Positions 9,351 through 16,330 of a DNA stretch of 64,000 bases are shown here, one piece after another. The stretch comes from Chryseosolibacter histidinae (GTDB lineage: Bacteria > Bacteroidota > Bacteroidia > Cytophagales > Cyclobacteriaceae). The DNA is taken from contig NZ_JAHESF010000010.1 in the NCBI RefSeq assembly GCF_018598225.1, positions 62,001 through 126,000 on the forward strand, given 5' to 3'. The notes beneath the pieces were generated by a model that saw only the letters and a list, made by a program, of their open reading frames with translations, was not told where the DNA came from and did not search any database. The first letter of the stretch is position 1. The number at the start of each line of letters is the position of its first letter. The position numbers and the translations under genes are program-made.

Positions 9351-9612
9351 CCCAATGACGTGTCCACAGGAGGCTCCTATGGAGCCAATATAAATCAATC
9401 TTCCATTCTATAAACAGGGAGCTCCATCCGGAGCTAAAATGCATTTCACTCCGGTAGGAGTGTTCTGTCTATAGAAATAGATCAATTTTATCCGCTTGGG
9501 CTCCGTAGGAGCCTCCTGATTCGTAATTTGAAATGCCAGCAATGAAAACAAACGCACACGTCATTCTTATTGTCACTGCAGCGCTCTGCTGGATAAGTTC
9601 TCAGGATGACGG
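9351..9612. repeat. Repeat with terminal inverted ends, copy 1 (left of the porin gene)
   Basis: The core 9367-9518 has 20-bp inverted ends, CAGGAGGCTCCTATGGAGCC and GGCTCCGTAGGAGCCTCCTG, with internal palindromes AGCTCCATCCGGAGCT and CACTCCGGTAGGAGTG and the string TTCTGTCTATAGAAA. The core and about 100 flanking bases are repeated in the same orientation at 11231-11492. No coding potential. It could be a non-autonomous mobile element or a structured RNA. Confidence 0.85.
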
Positions 9613-9623
9613 AACCAAGGGAA

Positions 9624-9640
9624 GACCGTGGACTGTGGAC
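9624..9640. repeat. Short heptad repeat, GTGGACT family
   Basis: Two and a half 7-bp units (GACCGTG, GACTGTG, GAC) placed just after the porin stop codon on its coding strand. Same family as 45344-45478. Confidence 0.6.
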
Positions 9641-9648
9641 TACACAAC

Positions 9649-10998
9649 TCAATTCTTAAACGCCCACGAAAAATCCAATCTTATTTCAGGATATTGAACA
9701 CTTTCGCCATTGAATTTCTGGCTATGGATACTTCCATCCAGCTTGATGGCAACCGCAGGGATCGGTCTGTACACAACGCCGGCGGAGGTCTTGGTAAAAA
9801 TGCCATCGTCTGCCAATCCGGCTTCGCGGTCTCCGCCGTAAGTTTTGTTATTGATGACTTCCGGGTGTGACATCCAGTCGAGAAACAGGTAAGGAACAAA
9901 CTGGCCGATGCTTGAGTCGAGGTTATAGGCGAGCCGGATGTAGTACGTTTTTACATTGTACTTGACGGGTACAACAACATCGGCTGTGGTGAGCTGATCA
10001 TTGGCCTTCCCCGCATTGCTGCCCAGGAACCGCTGGCGCTGCTGCGGGTTGATGCCTGCTTCCGCAACCATGGTTAACACGTGCTCCGGATTACGGAGGG
10101 CGTCGTGCCGGGCGATCCAGTATTCAGCCTGGATGTTCAGCCTGCCGAGCTGTTTTTCGCCGAAAAGGCCTGTAAGAAAGAAGTTGTCGCCATCCATCCA
10201 GGGCAGCACCCCTCCTTTGGGTGATCCCTCGCCAAAGCTCACCGTTGATGTTGTGTTGTTGCTGTTCATGCTGCTTTTAAATCCCGAAGTACCCAACACC
10301 CATGAGTTGATGTCGGACTTTGCGCGCAGGTCCCAGCCCAGCGGAACCACACCTTTCGCAGCGCCGCCTTCGCCGTTCTCTGTAGTGAGCGAATATTGAA
10401 AATTGGTGAGGCCCACGTTCCAGTTGCCGTGAACCATCAGGTTGGTTGTTCGGGTCACAAAAAGATGGTCTGTATCGAAGATCTCGGGAGGCTCGATGCC
10501 GGTGAACGTAGGGATCTGGTCAAGCCTTTCGTTATACAATCCGAACCTGCGGTACATCTTTCCCACCCTGACCTGAAGCGATCTTCTGATCTTAAAGTTG
10601 CCCCAGGCATTGCGCACTTCAATCACCTCGTCATTGTAAGCAAGGTTGAAAAGCACGTCAATATTCTCCGCAAGGTAAGCTGAGCCATAGAGGTGAAAAG
10701 CCTTTACAGGCACCCATGCAAACGGGTCGTCTTCTTTCATAGTAGCGCCATCAGGTCCAACGCTGGGAAAATTGAATTGCTGCTCGGCGTTTGTGTTGAT
10801 ATATCCGTAGAGCTTCAGGCTTCTGTCAAGCTCCGTGATCTTGATCTGCAAAAGCTCCTCCAGCGACAGATCAAAGATCTCATCAGATTTATTGGCCAGT
10901 GAATCCTGCGCACGCGAAATGCACGGAATCAGGATCAGAAAAGCAATGAATAACCTTCCTCGAAGGATATTGGAATTCAATAACATCTCGGTCCTCAT
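9649..10998 (-). CDS. Outer-membrane porin-like protein
   Basis: A 449-residue exported protein. The N-terminus has a signal peptide ending near SRAQ, then IFDLSLEELLQIKIT, a stretch seen at the start of mature outer-membrane channel proteins of this phylum. The rest alternates short amphipathic strands with aromatic ends (LYGYINTNAEQQFNF, FQYSLTTENGEGG, IQAEYWIARHDAL, VYRPIPAVAIKLDGSI, EIRLDFSWAFKN), ending in an aromatic plus polar residue, consistent with a porin barrel of about 16 strands. I do not recognise a named family. It stands alone between two copies of a 260-bp repeat (9351-9612 and 11231-11492), has the same strand as the sugar-use locus and may be a passenger rather than part of it. 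Confidence 0.65.
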   Translation of the reverse strand: MRTEMLLNSNILRGRLFIAFLILIPCISRAQDSLANKSDEIFDLSLEELLQIKITELDRSLKLYGYINTNAEQQFNFPSVGPDGATMKEDDPFAWVPVKAFHLYGSAYLAENIDVLFNLAYNDEVIEVRNAWGNFKIRRSLQVRVGKMYRRFGLYNERLDQIPTFTGIEPPEIFDTDHLFVTRTTNLMVHGNWNVGLTNFQYSLTTENGEGGAAKGVVPLGWDLRAKSDINSWVLGTSGFKSSMNSNNTTSTVSFGEGSPKGGVLPWMDGDNFFLTGLFGEKQLGRLNIQAEYWIARHDALRNPEHVLTMVAEAGINPQQRQRFLGSNAGKANDQLTTADVVVPVKYNVKTYYIRLAYNLDSSIGQFVPYLFLDWMSHPEVINNKTYGGDREAGLADDGIFTKTSAGVVYRPIPAVAIKLDGSIHSQKFNGESVQYPEIRLDFSWAFKN

Positions 10999-11186
10999 GG
11001 GTGGGTGGTTTGGATGATGGTTAGTGAAAAGACCAGGCTTAATGGAAGTTAACCTTTTCTATTCACTTTTACTAAACCGGCAGGAGCTTCTTTCCGGACT
11101 GAGCCGGGTTGAAATGATGTCTATTAAAATGGTTGGCTTTCAAAACACGGCGGAAGATTTCCTTCGATGCAAATACATCGTGATGA

Positions 11187-11240
11187 TCCGGGGAGCCTTC
11201 GCTCGCACCACCTACTGCGCCGCCACCGCTCCCAATGACG
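11187..11240. repeat. Partial GATCCTTCGCTCGC-family repeat
   Basis: The string CCTTCGCTCGCACCACC followed by ACTGCGCCGCCACCGCT matches the right half of the element at 40545-40712. The other arm is missing. It abuts the repeat copy at 11231-11492. Confidence 0.55.
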
Positions 11241-11492
11241 TGCCCACAGGAGGCTCCTATGGAGCCGAGTAAGAATCAACTATCAATTCTATAAACAGGC
11301 AGCTCCATCCGGAGCTGAACGCATTTCACTCCATAGGAGTGTTCTGTCTATAGAAAACGGATCAATTTACCTGCACGGCTCCATAGGAGCCTCCTGAAGC
11401 CGTAATTTGAAATGCCAGCCATGAAAGCAAACGCACACGTCATTCCATCATCACTACCGCATTCTGCTGTATAGGCACTCTGGATGACAGCC
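11231..11492. repeat. Repeat with terminal inverted ends, copy 2 (right of the porin gene)
   Basis: Same orientation as 9351-9612. The core 11247-11396 carries ends CAGGAGGCTCCTATGGAGCC and GGCTCCATAGGAGCCTCCTG. Its two ends are even better inverted copies of each other than those of copy 1, which has one change (CCGTAGG). Flanking similarity continues through CGTAATTTGAAATGCCAGC to about 11492. Confidence 0.85.
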
Positions 11493-11504
11493 TTTGCGAG
11501 CCTC

Positions 11505-11555
11505 CCCTCCTGACTCCTGGCTTCTGACTCCTGGCTCCTACTCCTTACTCCTTTC
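11505..11555. repeat. Heptad repeat tract, TCCTGAC/TTACTCC family
   Basis: Consecutive 7-bp units TCCTGAC, TCCTGGC, TTCTGAC, TCCTGGC, then TTACTCC types. Same family as 38856-38947. It lies between the 11231-11492 repeat and the GH92 stop at 11611. No gene is seen in 10999-11610. Confidence 0.8.
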
Positions 11556-11610
11556 ACCCATCATAGCCCGCGACGGGCATCAGCGCGGGGATAGCGAAGG
11601 TGGGTTACTC

Positions 11611-14310
11611 CTATTTCACTCCCCACCCCTTATTCGGCTCCGGCCCTAAAAAGATCTCCAGCGCCCCTCCTTTGGCGTACTCCTCATGTGTGAACCAGAA
11701 CTTATCCTGAGGTTTGCCATTGAGCGTTGCCTTCTGGATGTACATGTTCGCCGCGCTGTTGTTGTGCGTGGTGATCACGAACTGTTTGCCTTTGTAATAC
11801 TTCGGATCGAGCTCGATGGTGATCTTGTCGAAAACAGGACTCGTAATATCGTAGGTGGGAACAACGGAGGCGTTGCCTTGCAAGCTGAAGAGTCCGATGG
11901 CCATGAGCGCGCTCACGCCACCCATCTGCCCCTGGTCTTCGTCGTGACCGCCGTACCCCAGGTCGGGCGTTGTACCGCCGTACGCCTGCTCTTTTACTTT
12001 ACGCACCCAATACTGCGTGAGCCAAGGTTTGCCTGCGTGGTTAAAAACGTGTGCATTGGAGCATCCGGGCTGATTGGCATAACTCACATAACCGCTGGTG
12101 TACGCAAAAACAAAATCGCTCGGCTCCGCTTTTTCGAAGGCATAGTTCAGCTTGCTGCAGAGCGTATCGTTTCCGCCCATCAGCTTCGATAGACCTGCTA
12201 TGTCGTGCGAAACAGACCACGTTCCCTGCCATGCGTTGGCTTCCACCCAGCCGTGTCCGCTCAGCGGATCGTCGTGCATGAACCTGCCCTTCTCATCTTT
12301 GGGAAACAACAGCTTCCATTTCGGGTTGAAACATTTCTTCCATCCTTCAGAACGTTTCATGAAGAAGTCATGATCTTTTTTCTTACCCATCTTCAACGCC
12401 ATCTGCGCCACACTCCAGTCCTGGAAAGCGGCTTCGGCGGTGATGCCCACATTGTTAGGCCACCATCCGTTCTTCGTGTAAAAATTGATCTCGTCCGCGC
12501 TGCCCAGCATACCCCCCGGCAACTGATTTCTTTTGATCACCTCGTAGGCGTGACCGGCGTCAACTTTGGTGAGCATGTTCTTCATGTAGGTGCTCACGAT
12601 CAGCGCAGACGTGGGATTGCTCGTCATGATATAAGAGTATCCGCCACCACTGGGGCCGCGTGGCAGCAGGTAGCCATTGTCAGCATACTGGATCATGGAA
12701 GCAGACATATCATCCTGAACCGAAGGCCATGCAAGCCCCCAGAGAATGTTGAGGTTCCACTGCGTGAGCCAGAATGCATCGGAGCTGTACATGTTGTATT
12801 TCACCTGGCCGTTCTCATCTTTCGGCAGTGTTTTCACTTTGAAGATGGCGTCGGTAAAATTTCCGTCGCGTTTGCCGGTGGTGCGGTCTGGATAATCGCC
12901 GGAAACGTCATTCATCTTCTGCCGGCCCAGCAATACGTGCCAGAGGTCCGTGTAGAACTTGATCTTCTGCGCATACGTGCCGCCTTCCACTTTGATACGG
13001 CCCAGCCATTCGTTCCAGATCTTTCTTGATTCGTTTCTCACCTCGTCGAAGCTCCAGGTAGTGCACTCGGCCTGCAGGTTCTTGCGCGCATTGTCGATGC
13101 TGGTGTACGATATGGCGATCTTCATCTGCACGAAGTCGCCGGCTTTCACATCGTATTGGGCTGCAACACCCACACTGTCGCCACTGATGCTGTTGATATT
13201 GGTCTGCCTGGTTTTGCCTTTCCACCCATCCAGGCGATGGGGCTTGTCGAACTGAACTACAAAGAACATCCTCACATCTTTAGGACCGCCCCAGTAGCGT
13301 TTCACGGAGCTGAACGATCCTTCGAATTCGCGGTCGCTGACTTTTCTCACATCGGCATTCGCCATGGTGCTGTTGCTGAGGTAGCCGCCAAGATTTGTGA
13401 GCACCTGGGCTTTCATATCTTTTGTGAAACGGAATCTATAAAAGCTTACACGCTCGGTGGCCGTGAGCTCTACCCAGGTTTTGTGGTCCTGCAGGTAAAC
13501 GCGGTGGTAGCCCGGTTGTACAATTTCGTCCTGGTGCGAGAACTTCGATTTCCAGGCCTGCTCTCCTCCTGACGGATCAACCGTTGCTGACGCGGGCATC
13601 ACTTCGATACCGGACATCATCCACGCATGGATCTGCCCGAAGCCGAGGATCTCATTCTCATTATAATTATATCCACCGCCATTCTGATTCTTGTTGCGGG
13701 TATGCGGCGCCGCGCTCACCATGCCGAACGGACGGCTGCCCGTGATAAAAAAGAAATAACGTCCGCGGTTCGTTTCAATGTATGGATCCACCCATGAAAC
13801 ATAATCGCTATACTGTGATTCGCTGGGATACACTTCTATTTCAGAAAAGCCAAGGTCTCTTCCTGTGCCATCGGTGGTAATGAATTTCACCCATGTTACG
13901 GTCTTCGCTTCGAAACGGATCTCCTTGCCTGTGCCGTCGTTGGGGATCTGGTTTACCCAGACCATGCTGCCATCGCTAAAGAGAAGTTTGCCGCCGGCGA
14001 TATGATCTTTTGCCGATGCACGATCAAACAGTACGATACGATTGATGCTTTGCGGCTCGTTCCAGGTAAGCTGGATCCACGGAAAGCGAATGTATCCCCA
14101 GTCTGTGGTGTCGCCCAGGCAGGCCCACTCACCTTTGCCCGGCACCCCGATGATGCCGTCAGCAATATTGCCAGGTTGATACGCCGCGCTCAGCGATGTA
14201 GATGCGGTGACGGTAGCTTTCGGCGCAATGTTATCGGGTGTTGCCTGCGCCTGGCCTCCCGCTATGATCAGCAGAAGCATGCCTGCATATCTGAAAAACC
14301 TGTATTTCAT
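11611..14310 (-). CDS. GH92 alpha-mannosidase with N-terminal discoidin-like domain
   Basis: An 899-residue secreted enzyme. ATG 14310 is chosen over an upstream start because MKYRFFRYAGMLLLIIAGGQ is then a signal peptide. Residues 25-150 form an F5/8 type C (discoidin/CBM32-like) domain (NIAPKATVTASTSL, WIQLTWNEPQSINRIVLFDR). The GH92 catalytic part starts at VSWVDPYIETNRGRYFFFI and has the family patterns GYNYNENEILGFGQIHAW and HDEDQGQMGG (near 790). GH92 enzymes are calcium-dependent exo-alpha-mannosidases with an inverting mechanism, acting on N-glycan or yeast mannan ends. A copy of the locus operator-like motif lies 22-43 bp before the start. It is probably transcribed alone. Confidence 0.93.
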   Translation of the reverse strand: MKYRFFRYAGMLLLIIAGGQAQATPDNIAPKATVTASTSLSAAYQPGNIADGIIGVPGKGEWACLGDTTDWGYIRFPWIQLTWNEPQSINRIVLFDRASAKDHIAGGKLLFSDGSMVWVNQIPNDGTGKEIRFEAKTVTWVKFITTDGTGRDLGFSEIEVYPSESQYSDYVSWVDPYIETNRGRYFFFITGSRPFGMVSAAPHTRNKNQNGGGYNYNENEILGFGQIHAWMMSGIEVMPASATVDPSGGEQAWKSKFSHQDEIVQPGYHRVYLQDHKTWVELTATERVSFYRFRFTKDMKAQVLTNLGGYLSNSTMANADVRKVSDREFEGSFSSVKRYWGGPKDVRMFFVVQFDKPHRLDGWKGKTRQTNINSISGDSVGVAAQYDVKAGDFVQMKIAISYTSIDNARKNLQAECTTWSFDEVRNESRKIWNEWLGRIKVEGGTYAQKIKFYTDLWHVLLGRQKMNDVSGDYPDRTTGKRDGNFTDAIFKVKTLPKDENGQVKYNMYSSDAFWLTQWNLNILWGLAWPSVQDDMSASMIQYADNGYLLPRGPSGGGYSYIMTSNPTSALIVSTYMKNMLTKVDAGHAYEVIKRNQLPGGMLGSADEINFYTKNGWWPNNVGITAEAAFQDWSVAQMALKMGKKKDHDFFMKRSEGWKKCFNPKWKLLFPKDEKGRFMHDDPLSGHGWVEANAWQGTWSVSHDIAGLSKLMGGNDTLCSKLNYAFEKAEPSDFVFAYTSGYVSYANQPGCSNAHVFNHAGKPWLTQYWVRKVKEQAYGGTTPDLGYGGHDEDQGQMGGVSALMAIGLFSLQGNASVVPTYDITSPVFDKITIELDPKYYKGKQFVITTHNNSAANMYIQKATLNGKPQDKFWFTHEEYAKGGALEIFLGPEPNKGWGVK

Positions 14311-14332
14311 GGGTAGTGACGTTATGTCCAAA

Positions 14333-14353
14333 TATGTATGAACATAGGTACAA
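14333..14353 (-). promoter_or_regulatory. Shared operator/promoter motif before GH92
   Basis: On the coding strand TTGTACCTATGTTCATACAT, the third version of the motif at 3149-3174 and 8897-8922; the half TATGTTCATACATA is unchanged and CA-to-AC differences lie in the other half. TTTG at its start fits a -33 element. Confidence 0.6.
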
Positions 14354-14385
14354 ACGAAATTCGATTTATGCAAACGGTTTAAATG

Positions 14386-14527
14386 GGTCCATGGTCGATA
14401 GTCCATGGACCATTGCCGTGCGAAGGAACCAGCAAGATTCCGCTCCTTGACTCGAAAGAGTCGTCTTTGAGTTTACACGTTACAACCATGGACTAAGGAC
14501 TAAGGACCATGGACCATGGACTAAAGA
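14386..14527. repeat. Heptad foldback element, CCATGGAC/GGACTAA family
   Basis: Left arm 14386-14413 (GGTCCATGGTCGATAGTCCA...) and right arm 14486-14527, built of GGACTAA, GGACCAT and GGACCAT units, are inverted versions of each other around a 70-base spacer with a small stem (GACTCGAAAGAGTC). It fills the space between the GH92 start region and the stop of the AraC-type gene, touching that stop. Confidence 0.8.
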
Positions 14528-14529
14528 CG

Positions 14530-15504
14530 TCACCTACTCCAGCTGCTCAACGCCCGTTGGAATGTTCTCACATCGGCATATCCGAGCAATGCGGCGATGT
14601 CTTCTTTCCGGGAGGCTGCCTGGCCGAGCAGGCCTGTTGCCACTTCTTTTCTTACTTCATTACAGATGGCCCGGTAGCTCGTCTTCTCCTCCAATAATTT
14701 CCGCTGCAGGGTGCGCGCGGTCATGCACATCTCGGATGCCAGGATATCCACGTGCGGCACCTGGCCTTTAAAATTCACCAGCAACATGCGTTTCACCTTT
14801 TCGCTCAGGGTTGCCTGCGACCGTAGTGCCTGTTGTTTCTGCTCCAGCAGGCTGTTGAACAGGGCAAAGAGCGATGCGTCATAGCTGATCACAGGTATTT
14901 CCAGCACACTTTTGTCAAGGATAATACCATTGCGTTGCGCCTGGAAGGTCACCGACGATCTCAGGATCCGCTCATACTCTTTTATGTCTCTTTTAGGATA
15001 ACGCAGCTCCACGTGTTCGGGATTGGCGCTTTTTCCGCTTAGGCTGTGGAAAGCTCTTGTAAATCCGGCCATAGCATACTCTACCGCTTGTTGTGCGGCC
15101 ACGGGGAATTGCGCGGCATAAAACGGAACCGCTTCAATGGTGAGCACCGCCCTGTTGCCTGTAACGACCAGTGAGTAAATGAATTCTCCTGATATGGTAT
15201 CGTTGTACCGGCATACTGTGGTGATCGCGTCGCCAAGGGTGCGGCAACTTTTGGCCAGGAAGCCCAACATGCCAAATTCAGTATTGTTGCTTTCGCTGCC
15301 CATGTGAAGGCCCAGAAACTCATCTCCCGTCATTTCAACAGCATGTGCCCAGAACTCCCCTCCAATTTCCGAAGGGATCATGGCCTCGGCATTGTTCAGC
15401 TGCTCAGGCGAAATATTGATACGCCTGCAGAGCTCATGAAAATTCGCTCCGTGGTTTGCTGCGCTGTAAATGTGATTGCGAAGGATAGATGCCTGAAAAT
15501 GCAT
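14530..15504 (-). CDS. AraC-family transcriptional regulator with arabinose-binding-type N-terminal domain
   Basis: A 324-residue regulator. Residues 20-210 match the Arabinose_bd (PF12625) domain of the OruR/ArgR-like AraC subgroup (LGLHMGSESNNTEFGMLGFL, FGALGHAIRT-like segment). The C-terminal HTH_18 domain has the first helix-turn-helix at about 255-275 (PHVDILASEMCMTARTLQRK) and the second at about 300-320 (EDIAALLGYADVRTFQRALS). The domain stops at SSWSR, about 10-15 residues earlier than usual; the next bases are a heptad repeat element, which may have clipped the end. It is upstream of GH92 on the same strand and is a candidate regulator of the sugar locus, though the shared motif does not prove it. 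Confidence 0.85.
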   Translation of the reverse strand: MHFQASILRNHIYSAANHGANFHELCRRINISPEQLNNAEAMIPSEIGGEFWAHAVEMTGDEFLGLHMGSESNNTEFGMLGFLAKSCRTLGDAITTVCRYNDTISGEFIYSLVVTGNRAVLTIEAVPFYAAQFPVAAQQAVEYAMAGFTRAFHSLSGKSANPEHVELRYPKRDIKEYERILRSSVTFQAQRNGIILDKSVLEIPVISYDASLFALFNSLLEQKQQALRSQATLSEKVKRMLLVNFKGQVPHVDILASEMCMTARTLQRKLLEEKTSYRAICNEVRKEVATGLLGQAASRKEDIAALLGYADVRTFQRALSSWSR

Positions 15505-15616
15505 ATTTGGCGTAATGTCTTTTAAGAATGGCGCAATTTACACCAATTGTTTATTTCGTTAGCCAGCTAGCCCTCCCAGATCAATAACCCACCTCTGAAA
15601 ACCCACACTACACGTC

Positions 15617-15640
15617 GGTGGACTGTCGACCGTGGACTTT
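15617..15640. repeat. Short heptad repeat, GTGGACT/GTCGACC family
   Basis: Three units (GGTGGAC, TGTCGAC, CGTGGAC) in the divergent region between the AraC-type gene and the broken beta-helix gene. Confidence 0.6.
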
Positions 15641-15778
15641 CAACCCATCACTTATTCCTTACAGCCTGCACTTATCAAGCCGAAAGCCCAATCCGCCAAA
15701 ACGGCCCTTTTTCGGCGGTCTCCCGGCCGTGCTCTTCCGTATAGACTACGGATTGAACAAATTAACCCTTTATCATCT

Positions 15779-16033
15779 ATGATACAATTTTACAGGCTTT
15801 GCGGAATGTGGGTTACCGCTTTGTTGCTGGCTTTTTCCGCGAGCGCAAAGTACGTACTATGTGAGGCGAATGCATCAGGAAGTAACAACGGCAGCTCCTG
15901 GACCAATGCTTTCACAGACCTTCAAAGCGCTATTGGTATTGCCGTGAGTGGCGACCATGTATGGGTGGCGGTCGGAACGGGCGATTGCACTGCAATAAAA
16001 CAGGTGCAACGCCAGATAATCCGGTTTGCGTAG
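15779..16033 (+). pseudogene. Truncated beta-helix/adhesin-type secreted protein (remnant)
   Basis: An 84-codon remnant. After a signal peptide (MIQFYRLCGMWVTALLLAF) comes KYVLCEANASGSNNGSSWTN followed by AFTDLQSAIGIAVSGDHVWVAVGT, which is the standard N-terminus of long parallel beta-helix or polymorphic repeat surface proteins in Bacteroidota, where the text normally continues as VWVAAGTYKPT for many hundred residues. Here the frame diverges right after VGT and stops 16 codons later. Bases 16034-16330 hold no further recognisable piece in any frame. So the gene is a decayed start only. It lies just before a giant T9SS protein and may be a leftover of a former surface-protein gene at this site. 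Confidence 0.6.
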
Positions 16034-16330
16034 GTGGATAATCCGTTTTACGTCTGTTCAGGCCAACAGGTTCGCCCAATTTTGTGCAGAGCTACAAACA
16101 AGATATGAGCAAGCACTTCACTTTCAACCGTCTTCGGCACCCAAACCATAAAAGGTTATACCTGCGTATTGGCGCAATGGCCTGTAAGAATGTCGTGATC
16201 TGACACATTCGGAGAATTCAGCTACAACCAATTTTGCAACACCAGATCAATGATGAAACGGACCGTCGCGTCCCCTGATAATTTTTGTGTATCGAATAAT
16301 TGCTATCTATTAATAACCCCCAAACGATGT

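Noticed and set aside
9367-9518. Riboswitch upstream of the porin gene
   Set aside because: The structure lies downstream of the porin stop on its coding strand and is duplicated beyond the start in the same orientation, which is a repeat rather than a leader.
15632-15778. Upstream extension of the beta-helix remnant
   Set aside because: The added residues are repeat-derived, and the signal peptide starts at 15779.
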